NCBI GenBank assembly: GCA_964023205.1
Contig: OZ026842.1
Location: 10,075,407 to 10,139,406 of the forward strand
DNA from: Lutraria lutraria
Taxonomy: Eukaryota; Mollusca; Bivalvia; Venerida; Mactridae
Length of the DNA stretch: 64,000 nucleotides
Direction of reading: 5' to 3'
Shown: in pieces, positions 1-10,700 of the stretch
Layout of the letters: every line of letters begins with the position of its first letter
Numbering within the stretch: the first letter of the stretch is position 1
Position numbers and translations under genes: made by a program
The notes under the pieces: generated by a model
Seen by the model: the letters and a program-made list of their open reading frames with translations, nothing else
What the model was told of the DNA's origin: nothing
Databases searched by the model: none

Positions 1-1400
1 AGAGATGGCATGGGTGGATGGGTGAAGGAGAGATGACATGGGTGGATGGGATGGGTGATGGAGAGATGGCATGGGTGGAGTGGGTGAAGGAGAGATGACA
101 TGGGTGGATGGGTGATGGAGAGATGGCATGGGTGGATGGGTGAAGGAGAGATGACATGGGTGATGGAGAGATGACATGGGTGGATGTGTGAAGGAGAGAT
201 GACATGGGTGGATGTGTGAAGGAGAGATGACATGGGTGGATGGGTGAATGAGAGATGACATGGGTGGATGGGTGAAGGAGAGATGGCATGGGTGGATGGG
301 TGAAGGAGAGAAGACATGGGTGGATGGGTGAAGGAGAGAGATTGTGATTGAGGATAAGTGGAGGGGAGATGGCATGGTTAGGTGAATGCAGGAGAGATAA
401 CATGGTTAGGTGAGTGGATGAGAGATGGCATGGTTAGGTGAGTGGATGAGAGATTGCATGGTTAGGTGAGTGTAGGAGAGATGGCATGGTTAGGTGAGTT
501 TAGGAGAGATGGCATGGTTAGGTGAGTGGATGAGAGATGGCATGGTTAGGTGAGTGGATGAGAGATGGCATGGTTAGGTGAGTGGATGAGAGATGGCATG
601 GTTAGGTGAGTTTAGGAGAGATGGTATGGTTAGGTGAGTTTAGGAGAGAGAGATGGCATGGTTAGGTGAGTTTAGGAGAGATGGCATGGTTAGGTGAGTG
701 GATGAGAGATGGCATGGTTAGGTGAGTTTAGGAGAGATGGTATGGTTAGGTGAGTGGATGAGAGATGGCATGGTTAGGTGAGTTTAGGAGAGATGGTATG
801 GTTAGGTGAGTTTAGGAGAGATGGCATGGTTAGGTGAGTGTATGAAAGATGACATGATTAGGGGAGATGGTATGGTTAGGTGAGTGGAGGAGAGATGGTA
901 TGGTTAGGTGGGTGTATGAGAGATGGTATGGTTAGGTGGGTGTATGAGAGATGGTATGGTTAGGTGGGTGTTTGAGAGATGGTATGGTTAGGTGGGTGTA
1001 GGAGAGATGGTATGGTTAGGTGAGTGTAGGAGAGATGGTATGATTAGATGAGTGGAGGAGAGATGGTATGGCATGGGTGGGTGTGAGTGGAGGGATATGG
1101 TATGGTTAGGTGAGTGGAGGGGAGATGGCATGGTTAGGTGAGTGTAGGAGAGATGGGTGGGTGTATGTAGGAGTGATGGCTTGGTTATGTGAAGGGAGAA
1201 GAGATTGTGTGGGTGGATGAATGGAGAATAGCAGCATGGGTGGATGAAAGAGAGAATTGTGAGTGAGGAGATGGTGTGGGTGGGTGAGTGGAGAAGATAT
1301 ATATTTGTTTGTGGGTTTGAGGAGGGGACATGGCATTGTTGGGTGAAGGAGAGAGATTGTAAGTGAGATGGCATGGGTGGGTGAGTCGGTGGGGTTATGT
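1..1400. repeat. 28-bp minisatellite with two unit families
   Basis: Tandem repeat with a 28-bp period. From 1 to about 345 the unit is AGAGATGACATGGGTGGATG plus 8 bases. From about 360 to 1150 it is AGAGATGGCATGGTTAGGTG plus 8 bases. The two families share the first half and differ in the second. Beyond 1150 the units become degenerate and fade out near 1400. The array runs off the left edge of the window. The long minus-strand open frames over 988-1489 are a by-product of the repeat and not genes. Confidence 0.95.
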
Positions 1401-1698
1401 GGCATAGTAAACGTAAGCTTAGCTTGAAGACTAAGGGCAGAGTAGAGATTGAACAAGGAGTAATGCATTGCAAGCACAAAAACACTCATTTAGACACCCG
1501 TCTCCCCGGATAAGATTTCACAAATTTCATGAAATTAGTTACTCAGTTTGGTGTATATGAACAGTATATTTTCAATAAACCAGAAGGTCATAGACCCAAG
1601 TGGCACATATTTACGTATACATTACATGTATGTACCATAAGAATTATCTCTGATACTATAAAAATACTGAACCCATATTGTACGTCATATCATATGTA

Positions 1699-3267
1699 TT
1701 ATTTCACATAATCACTTGAGTTAAAATAATTACTAATATCACCCGACATCAGTCGTGAGTACATTTCATTTTCGACACAGTCTATAGCTAATGATTGAAA
1801 ATTTTCATAAAATTTGTTGGCTACAACATTCGGACTGCTTAGCAACCATGGAATATCTTTGGTACCATATATACACACATCCCGCACAAACTTTCCTCCA
1901 CATTCAGAGTATGGTTGCCATTTGACTGCGCGTGAAATTAAGGATCTTGAAGAGATTGTATGTCCGTTATCTCCACCTGGGGCTTGTGGAAGATGATTCA
2001 ATGTTGCCCAAATATGCTCATCGGGAACTAGTGTATCATTTAGCCAACTATACAACCTTTTAACAAGTTTTTCTGTCAGCATAAATTCAACAAATTTTCT
2101 AGCAAATAATCCGTAAGTACTTCCTTTCCTTATTTCAACATTTTCAAAAATTGGTGTCCTCTGTTCCGTTGTTCGTAATAAATGGTTTCCAATAATGTAT
2201 GTTGATTGGCTATGTCTTTGTCGTGTAATTTCTGGTGGAGTTGGTTCGCTTTGAACGTCGTTTGTACCGTTTAGAAGTTTTAATATCTTGACCAATTCCA
2301 AATTTGTTTTCAACATGAATTCCTGTCCTGCAAGATTAATGTAATACTTCCATTTATGTCCACGCTTAATCATTGCGGTCATACATTTAATTTCTGCGTC
2401 GACTATCCTGATTGACGCGTATATCACATTCACACGGTCTTCAATCACAATTATGTTATCAAAACATTTACTTATTTGTTTAAACATGTTATAATTATCT
2501 ACTGAAGACTTACTATCTACGTGAATACAATACAAGTTATGTTTTTGGTAAATGTACCGCAAAAGACGATGAGCTTGATTCGGGGTGTTGTGAATTTTCA
2601 TTGCAAAGGCTAGCGGGAACCACATTTCCTCTTCAGTAACATTTTGTTTGCCGTATAAATACGAGTATCTTAAATCATTGCAGTCAAAGAACACAGAGTT
2701 AATGTCGCAGTCAGTATACCGTGCACTAACATTTAGAATAGACTTCACAGTTTCATAACCCCTATTGGTTATCATTGTGTAATTTTCTTGTATTGGTCTA
2801 CTGTTAGTAACTTCTTCATTTATATTTTTGTTTAGCAATGATATACACTGTGATGTGGTTATGCCAAGGTATTTGTCCATGTTACATTTGATATCAGGCA
2901 CATAGTTTAATTCTCCTGTTAGTTTAGGTATAATAGTGTTCTTCAGTTCTCCATCTTTTGTCTTAATTGCATACACATATTGGCCATATTTAAGCACTGC
3001 CTGCTCGACGATTTTGGAGTTTCGACTTAATGAAACGAATAATACAATAGTCAATGTGTATAGAGCTATCAATGTTCCGATCGCCAACACATGGTGTCTG
3101 CAGAAATTCCAAAACCCTATAATGGAAATACAACGGTTAATTTTAGAATTAAAACAAATCAAACACAATCTCTGAAAAATGAACTGATTGTTAATCAGCA
3201 TTACCAGCATATTGACTGTAAATGCTGCTGCTAAACATAAAATATGAGAATGAATGGGTGGTAACAA
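1699..3267 (-). CDS. GCNT-like beta-1,6-N-acetylglucosaminyltransferase (GT14)
   Basis: A 522-codon open frame that reads as a core-2/I-branching N-acetylglucosaminyltransferase, a Golgi type II membrane enzyme that adds branching GlcNAc to O-glycans. Seen: a hydrophobic anchor at residues about 60-80; the Branch domain from about 217 with FAMKIHNTPNQAHRLLRYIY and YCIHVDSKSS at 246-255; YYINLAGQEF at 308-317; GSTYGLFARKFVEFML at 382-397; PDEHIW at 415-420, where the Glu corresponds to the family's proposed catalytic base; and a C-terminal block with CGGKFVRDVCIYGTKDIPWL typical of GCNTs. Numerous Cys residues fit the family's disulfides. The start is uncertain. The 55 residues before the anchor look intronic, and an acceptor-like TTCCATTATAG precedes the codons for GFWNF, so the real initiator may be in an upstream exon. 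It is divergent from the ABC transporter gene. Family call is strong; the exact member (GCNT1, 3 or 4) cannot be fixed by eye. Confidence 0.9.
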   Translation of the reverse strand: MLPPIHSHILCLAAAFTVNMLVMLINNQFIFQRLCLICFNSKINRCISIIGFWNFCRHHVLAIGTLIALYTLTIVLFVSLSRNSKIVEQAVLKYGQYVYAIKTKDGELKNTIIPKLTGELNYVPDIKCNMDKYLGITTSQCISLLNKNINEEVTNSRPIQENYTMITNRGYETVKSILNVSARYTDCDINSVFFDCNDLRYSYLYGKQNVTEEEMWFPLAFAMKIHNTPNQAHRLLRYIYQKHNLYCIHVDSKSSVDNYNMFKQISKCFDNIIVIEDRVNVIYASIRIVDAEIKCMTAMIKRGHKWKYYINLAGQEFMLKTNLELVKILKLLNGTNDVQSEPTPPEITRQRHSQSTYIIGNHLLRTTEQRTPIFENVEIRKGSTYGLFARKFVEFMLTEKLVKRLYSWLNDTLVPDEHIWATLNHLPQAPGGDNGHTISSRSLISRAVKWQPYSECGGKFVRDVCIYGTKDIPWLLSSPNVVANKFYENFQSLAIDCVENEMYSRLMSGDISNYFNSSDYVK

Positions 3268-5380
3268 TTCTCTTCTTTCTCGACCTATAAATGTTTTTCA
3301 ATGTGCATTTTAATACTTACGTTTGGATAAATTGCTCTCATTGAAAAACATGTGTTTCCATGTTAACATCGCGCAATAGATATCTAAACTTTGTTTCAAA
3401 ACGACATGTTTTGACTCCAGTGTACTTTTTGTTTTACAACATATATGTATATGTTTATTTTGAAATTCAAGTCCATTAAGCCTTGCGGCCCATGAGGACA
3501 ACATATTTACAGATATATACAGAACATATTAATAAAAGAAATGTAACGGAGAAGATACATTATAACATAATGTAAAAACTGATATTCGATAACATCTCCA
3601 AAATTTACATGTATGTATGAATGAGCATGTGAATAAATAGCGCAACAAATCAGTTGCAAGCATTCCTAAAATCTTCATTGAACTTTCGAAGTGGTAAAAA
3701 CTTCACATGCTAGTTAAGCCTAGTTCGCACCAGTCTTTCAGCGGACGTACACCTAAGTGCTACCAATTCTTTGGTGAAACTTGATGGGTTTCGTACGACA
3801 CCTTCAAGACCACAAGGGTTGCCGCAACATCGCAAACTAGATTTGTTCGACATGCATATTCTCCCAGTGATTTTAGGGTGATTTCTGGAAATCACAAGCT
3901 AGCAGCTGCGAATCATCTACACAATTAACGAACGATTTTACATGGTGTCTGGCGGGACCTAATTTCGATCATTAATTGTGTTTGACATACTAAAACCGTG
4001 CGGCACAACACGCTCATCATGCCACTACACTGCAGCTACCTTGCATTTTGTTGCAATGCTAACAAGACTGTGTACTGTGAAACACACGACGATCGACAAT
4101 CGTGCCGCAGATCCGCTAAGACCACCTATCACACGATGTCGATTTCAAACACAACACCATTCCATCTAAAAAGGGGGATAGGACAAAAGGAACACCACTG
4201 CAGCTGCTGCAGTTCAGCCTGTACAGTCAGCAGAATCCCAAAAACGTGCATGAATCCAATCCAAATGACTATCGAAGTGAGAAGTTCGCAATGACGTACT
4301 GCACACCTGTAGGAGACCACTCTCGTCCAGTAGTTAAGTAAGCATCCCGAGTTTTACCAAAAGAAACATCGACGATACGCACTGTAAGGACCTGAAACTC
4401 ATTCCGGTGAACGTATTTTTCAACAGAGAGGATGACGTCGTAAATTTCTTATAAAATCAATGAGACCATATAAATGACATGTGTATCATTGAACTTTGTC
4501 ATAGATTCAAACTTTAGTCAATATACTATATATATAGTATGCACGCGTGCGGCTATCCTATACTTTCTGAAATTTAATGATCTTCAGACGTGGAACGCTT
4601 TTCAGATAGACCAACCTCATAATTAACATGTACACAGCAACTTCCCGACATAAAACGGTAACGTATTAAAATTAAAACAAACTTTGATTTAAATGGCGTA
4701 GAAGGTGCATAATTATTCCAGAACTGATCAGTAAAAGTCCACCAACACAAGTTTTGCATTGTATGGTAAATTATGATTTAATGACGCGATCCACAGTTCA
4801 GTTCAGTTTTATTCACAAATTGGCAAATACATGTAGTTGAAATTTACTAACATATACATACATATACGGAGAAAAATGCAATTATTACATTAAATAATTG
4901 CAACACATATGTCAGCAATGTAAAAACAAATATGTTATTAGCATAAATTTTCATAGAATTACGAAATTATTTTTTCAGTACACATGTGTTATATTTGTAT
5001 GAAATAGCGGATATTTGTGTCCCCCATGTAATACAATACGAACACTAATTATCCCCGCACCCGTGGTAGTGAGACAGATGTTGTTTCGTTGTTTTTGTTG
5101 TTATAATTAATGTTGTTTCTGACAGTGATAAAGTGATATTTCATGCATACTAATTGATGTAACACATGTCTTTAATTGATGCGCTTTGGTTGCTATACTG
5201 CATTGACTTACAAGTATTGATAGTATTCGAATACATAAGTATATACATTTTTGTATGTATATATACTATTACAACAAGATATACACATAGATCTGGTAGT
5301 ATTGATCAAAGTTTTATATAAATCTGCAGAATGAATTAAGACACTGTCATCAATTGCTTTAAAGATATAGAGAGGTACCA
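3268..5380. other. Gene-poor interval upstream of the GCNT-like gene
   Basis: No convincing coding frame. It should hold the promoter and any 5' exon of the minus-strand glycosyltransferase, but I cannot place them. Open frames at 3310-3504, 3710-3895, 3978-4320 and 4574-4759 show no recognisable motif. The stretch at 4800-5300 is very AT-rich. Confidence 0.5.
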
Positions 5381-5382
5381 AA

Positions 5383-5842
5383 GTGGTCTTTGTAGACTTT
5401 GCTATGGGTACGGTGTTTGTGCAGGAATTGGTACAAAAGTGGGATGAACCGATAGCAGTCTATTGTGAAACCGTTTTGTATACATGGAAGGTAGAAGATG
5501 CCGATCTGTTTTTGGACAAGTTGAAATCTCCCGAGTCACGTAACGATGATATTGGTTACGCTGACCTGTTTGAACTTTGGACCCCCGAATTCGAAAATAC
5601 TGTGGTGAAGATACGGTGACTATATAGCTGCAACTCCCGTCTTTATCGGTCACCAGACTCCTGTCGTGGGATACGAAGTGTACCGCAAGCACTGTAATGC
5701 TCACAGGAACCTTAACACCCAGTCTTTTGAAGAACCCATACCAGGACCTTCACATTATGAACCTAACATTCAGACAGAAGCTAAAGACGTTGAACAAATA
5801 GATGGCGGTGATGGTCCCTGCAGACTCAAAAACCACGCATAA
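5383..5842 (+). pseudogene. Decayed ORF of unknown family, one frameshift
   Basis: An open frame at 5383-5619 with coding-like composition ends at a TGA. In the neighbouring frame, starting at GGTGACTATATAGCTGCA (about 5615), a second coding-like run (GDYIAATPVFIGHQTPVVGY and onward) continues to a TAA near 5842. The join needs a one-base shift and is too short for an intron. Just downstream a Cys-rich stretch (CCCRSINCGC, near 5881) may belong to the same relic. Most likely a dead copy of a transposon gene. I do not recognise the family. Confidence 0.4.
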
Positions 5843-6060
5843 GGTCAGGTACAACGATCAGTAGCAAGGAGCCTCAGCCATGCTGTTGCCGTTCCATTAA
5901 CTGCGGCTGTGAAAATGAATATAGGAAAAATGTGGTAAGCTAGAGAACGTACTACAGAGCTAGCGGACGGCTCATCTAAAATTTGTATATATTACATGTG
6001 TTCTCCTGCACTTTTTCAAATCAGGGGAAAATAAGCGGTTAGTCCCTATCATGACTTAAG

Positions 6061-6126
6061 TGTTACGTCACGCTAATTGTAGGCTGACGTTAATACAAAT
6101 AAGATGAATATTAGCGTGACGTAACA
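6061..6126. repeat. Palindrome with 17-bp perfect arms containing TTACGTCA/TGACGTAA
   Basis: TGTTACGTCACGCTAAT at 6061-6077 is exactly complementary to ATTAGCGTGACGTAACA at 6110-6126, with a 32-bp loop. Each arm carries a CRE/ATF-like TTACGTCA. It may be a tiny inverted-repeat element, or a regulatory palindrome between the two divergent genes. Confidence 0.8.
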
Positions 6127-6129
6127 ATT

Positions 6130-7684
6130 TCAACAACGTTATTCATGATGTTCGAACTTTACTATATTGCAATTTTGTGAAAAATAATGCGCGATGACAT
6201 ATTATTTTTATATTTTATAATTGCACGTTAACATCTCCACAATATTAATATGTTATTCATTAGTTGATTGAATCTACTTCCGTTTACCAAAAATACACTG
6301 AAATATAGTTCGGGGTCAAAATTACGGGTGAAAAACGGACGTATTTTTAGTGCTTAACGTTCCCCCAGGAAAATAGTGACGACAAAACCCTATTAAAACT
6401 TACATGAGCTTATTCCGCAGATAGAGAGCTTGGAGTTGGTGTATCTAAAATTACCATTGCATTATGTTTGAACCAATTTTGCATGTAAAACGTCGATTTT
6501 ACACCTCTGACATTAAACGTGGCGTTGCTAGGAAACAGGTAGGAAAACAGAAAAAATAAAACGAACAAAAATCGGGGAACATGCTATACTACCATTGTGC
6601 AAAATTTCAGAACAATCGGAGAAATTTTTGACCCAATACGTCGTGGAAAGGTCGCATACTACCTTAAAGGCTTATGGCGTGGAATATATGTTTTAATATG
6701 TCTACCACGCGTACGGAGGCATTTATCCAATCGAATGTTCAAAGACAGGATAAAAGTGACGCCGTTTTCAACTTCACGGGTAGGAAATGGAGGAATACCG
6801 CCCATGCAACGTACGTGGACATTTTGCATTGAGCGTGTTTACGGTTCCGACAGCTCATGCTAGACGCCACCAAGGTGGATCCCTCCAGCACCTGACCATC
6901 GCCAGCATCTGCATGGGTATTTTTAAATCGATAAACTGGCAGGTGGCGTAGATTCCAAACAGGGTATATATATATAGGTAGGTCGGGAATTTTTTGGCTC
7001 TTGAATGCGTGTGGTAAGGTAAAGAAGTAAGAACATGGATGTACCGTCCTCGGGCCTAATAGAAAGTCTAGGGACGCGGAGAAAAATTAAGGTTGATCGG
7101 GGTGTATTTTTAGATGTGGGTATTCCCAAATTGCAGAATTATCTGGCTCTTGCTAATATGATAATGCTAATAATAAATAAACGATTTATCTTTAACGTCT
7201 TTTCATCTATTCTTGACATGATGTATGAAAATAGCTTATATACGAAATACGGAACGTACTTAAGAACAAAATTTATGCATGCTATCTATATATTTTGACC
7301 CCGGCCTGAATAAAAAGTTCAATAGAGAGAACAGTACTTTTTATATAAAAACTACAATTTACCAGCTGAACTTGAATGAGCTTCTATTTCCAAATTGTTG
7401 TTCTCGTCAAGGACTTAATTAATATGTCCTTGTTCTCGTAAAAAACTTGGCATTTCATCACTGAGACTATTTGCGCAGTACTGGTTTAATATGCGTATCA
7501 GTATATCGTATCAGTAGCGCAAAAATCGGTTGTACGACTTGTTCCGGAATGTACGGCCTTTAGCCAATTTTGTTTCAGAAACTTGCGTAACACTAAACCG
7601 ATACATGATGTTGAGGAATTCGGCCAACATGTGAAACCGAAAGTTGCTTAACTGAGGATTAATAGTAATAACTAGTGACTTAAG
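6130..7684. other. Intergenic region and presumed promoter/5' UTR of the ABCC4-like gene
   Basis: No coding frame that I can support. No clear TATA box is visible in the 300 bp before the ATG at 7685. A short hairpin lies at about 7410-7432 (AAGGAC ... GTCCTT). The in-frame TGA at 7676-7678 shows the reading frame opens at 7685. Confidence 0.45.
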
Positions 7685-7758
7685 ATGGATGAATCTTTGA
7701 AGCATCATAATCCCAACCCACTTTTAAGGGCAAATCCTTTTTCAAAATTATTTTACTG
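7685..7758 (+). CDS. ABCC4: ABCC4-like exon 1 (start codon exon)
   Basis: ATG followed by 24 codons and two bases. The peptide runs [12 protein letters not shown], then [13 protein letters not shown]. The NPNPL...AN.FS..F.W pattern is the standard N-terminal elbow of MRP4-type proteins. Donor TACTG|GTAAGT. An in-frame TGA sits nine bases before the ATG. The split codon TG+G joins perfectly to exon 2 to make [11 protein letters not shown], matching the family's FFWWLNPLF-type motif. At 25 residues it is short but contains the expected landmarks. Confidence 0.88.
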
Positions 7759-10700
7759 GTAAGTATAAGTTTTATAAATGTCATTTCTTCGCATTCGTCC
7801 CCAATTTTCTTCGTACTCGGTGGAATGACAACACTAGAGATTATTTATATGAACATGATTTGAGTAAAATCGTATGATTGGTATCATCGAATGGTTATTG
7901 ATAGTCATGATAAGTCAATTAAGAACTAAACAGTAGGCCATCGATAATAACTTAAATTTGTAAGTAGGTGAAACTTGATGTTTTTAGAGCCAATCTTTGT
8001 GGTGGTTTCCATATTTCCTAGATCTGGGTACCATAACTAAATTGGTCTTCTTTATTTCAAAGCATTTACGAGAAAATTTTTGAAACTAAGGGTAGTTTGA
8101 AACGTCGGCAAAATATTTGATGCCTTTCACCTGTTGAAGGTATAGTTTTAGGTCATGTTGATAGATTATACTATACTTCATCGCTCTGTACACTACGCGA
8201 CTCAGATGGAGTCGTTTTCCTTTTAGCGTTTAAAGATCAAGTGGCTTTGACGATGAACTGCAATGTCCTAATACATTACATACGTATCATCGTCAAAGAG
8301 TGAAAGACCTTCGACTTTCAGTTTCCTTACTTTTCCCTGCTTCTGATTCCTATTTTTTTTTACAATAAAATACTGGTAAGTTTAGTCATCATATGATAAA
8401 TTCTTGAATTTTATATTCATAGTTTACGAAGAGATGATTCTCACCCAAATGCTTTTGTAATCAGTAATTAATTTATTTATCTGTTGTCTAAACTCTAATA
8501 GCCCATTTACCAGCTTTGGTCATTTCAGAGCCACCCCAGAGAGAGGGGAGATAAGGCACTGGAGAGCTGGGTATATTTATATATCGCGATTCTTTTCTAA
8601 TAGTTTTTCCTGGTTCTTTATCATGCCTGCAGGTGTAAAGCATTGATGTTTGCCTCACATGATTATGCGATTTTCTTGACATAGCTCTTTTAGTCATTAT
8701 AAAACTTTGTAAGATGTAACACTGATGGTATGTTCATTAGGGAAAGTTTGGTGTCAAAATTTACACTTTATAGTTTAAATTTAGAACTTACAATAATGCA
8801 CATATAATTTTTTATGAAGTGTTATTCGAGAGGCTCACAGGGAAGATTGGTCCTATAGATGCCTAACTGTGTTGCCTTTAAATAAAGTTTTTATTATGAT
8901 AATTCAGGGCCCTAGCTGCACTTTAGGGGAAGGGGCCTGGGGCCCTCAGGTAGGGGAATTTCGCGTCATTTTGATGGAAAAGGGGAATTTCAGGGAATTT
9001 TTTTCAACTGCTTTATAACCCTGCAATAAGCATTTTAAGCTTAAAATGGCTGTATTTAGATATATTAAATACATGAAATATACAATTAATCAAAGAATGA
9101 TAACTTAATATCAACCATTTATTATGGCATTTAAGCAAAAAAAAAAAAAAAAAACTTTTTTTTTTTAGGGGAATTTTTATCAAAAATAGGGGAAAAAAGT
9201 ATGTTTCTAAGAGGGGAATGGGGCCGAATTTCGGCCCCAAAAAACGTCAAATGAGGGCCCTGTAATTGATTATATATTTGTCCCTAATTCAAGTAATTGA
9301 ATGCAATATTTTTTTAGATTACCCCAGGTTTTGCTATAGTAAGTCAAATTAATTAGTTATTATGCTGTCTGGTTAGATTTTGGGTAGATTATTGGAATTA
9401 CTTTGAACAGTTTTTTAAACGATTTCGGATAAACTTTCCATGAGGTTTCAAACTTTGATTGTCACATTTTACATGTATTTATGAAACTTAGTTCCTGTTA
9501 TATATAAAAAATCACGGCTAGGCAGATCTAGCATTTAAGACGGGGGGGGGGGGGGGGGCTGGTCCGGGGAGCACCCCTTGAATCTGCTAGTGAATCAGAT
9601 ATGATGGCCCTTCTATTCCCCTCGTGAACTTAGTGTCATGCACTTGTTAAGTATATAAGCCTTGTAGGCTTTTTCAAGTTTTTGTGGTTGATTTGTGTGA
9701 TTGATACTTATATGGATCTAGGTAATTAATTAAATTGTAGTAAGGATGAAATACTAACTAGTATCTTAAGCTGTAGTGTCTTTTTGAAATTTAAGTGTGA
9801 ATTCTTACAATTTGCCTCATTTCATTAGGAGAAAACAATGTTTTTTTTAAAGTTTTTTTGTTGATAAATTAAAAGTAATAGAAATTATAAGGATTGACCA
9901 ATGCACAATTTGTCTTTAGTAGCTTTTCGTCCTTTCTTGTAGGTCAGCAAGATTAGATAATATTGTCTTAGCAGAAAGGCTAGGATTATATTTCTCAACG
10001 ATTTGTTATATAAACTATTTTGGAAGCTATCTGATAAGGCCTGAACTCTTCATGAGTCAAGTTGAGTTTTCAATATTTGCTCAGAGATAACTCGTCCAAA
10101 GGTCATAAAATTAGAACAGTCTCCATGGCAAGCTCAATGCTCAATTTCATTCTTGATGTATCTTTGTTGAAAAGATATATATATATGTCTGCATATTTTT
10201 TTATACATATGTTCAGATCTATAATACAGGGTTCTCAATAAGTTTGTGACCAACAGCCTCAAGGCCTACTAGGGGAGTCCAGGCATTTTCTAGCAATATT
10301 CTATAAACTTTTGAGATTCCTAAGCGGCCCAAACAAATTTCTAAGCGGCTAAATTGGCCTGAAGCCTGCTGTTATTGAGAAACCTGTGATGCTGATAAAA
10401 GAGCTAATGATTATTATTATCATTGTTTAATCATAACTAAGTAAGTAATATCAAAAAAAGAAAATATGAGATTTAAGCTCAGAGATCATTCTTAACTTTG
10501 GACACTTTAAAAATGTAACAGCCTAGTTAGTGGTTAGTGTGCTGAACTTATATCTCAGGAGTTCAGGCTTGAACCCTCGTCACTGCAGCTCATATTTGAC
10601 AAAGATGTCAATTTTCCACCAAATGTGGAGCCGGCGACTGCAAGACTTCTGATTGGGCCAATTAATTTGCCTATAAAGCTTAAAATTGGTATTAAAATTT

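Noticed and set aside
988..1489. Minus-strand open frames of 165 and 127 codons
   Set aside because: They translate the 28-bp minisatellite; His/Pro/Ser/Thr-rich periodic peptide without motif.
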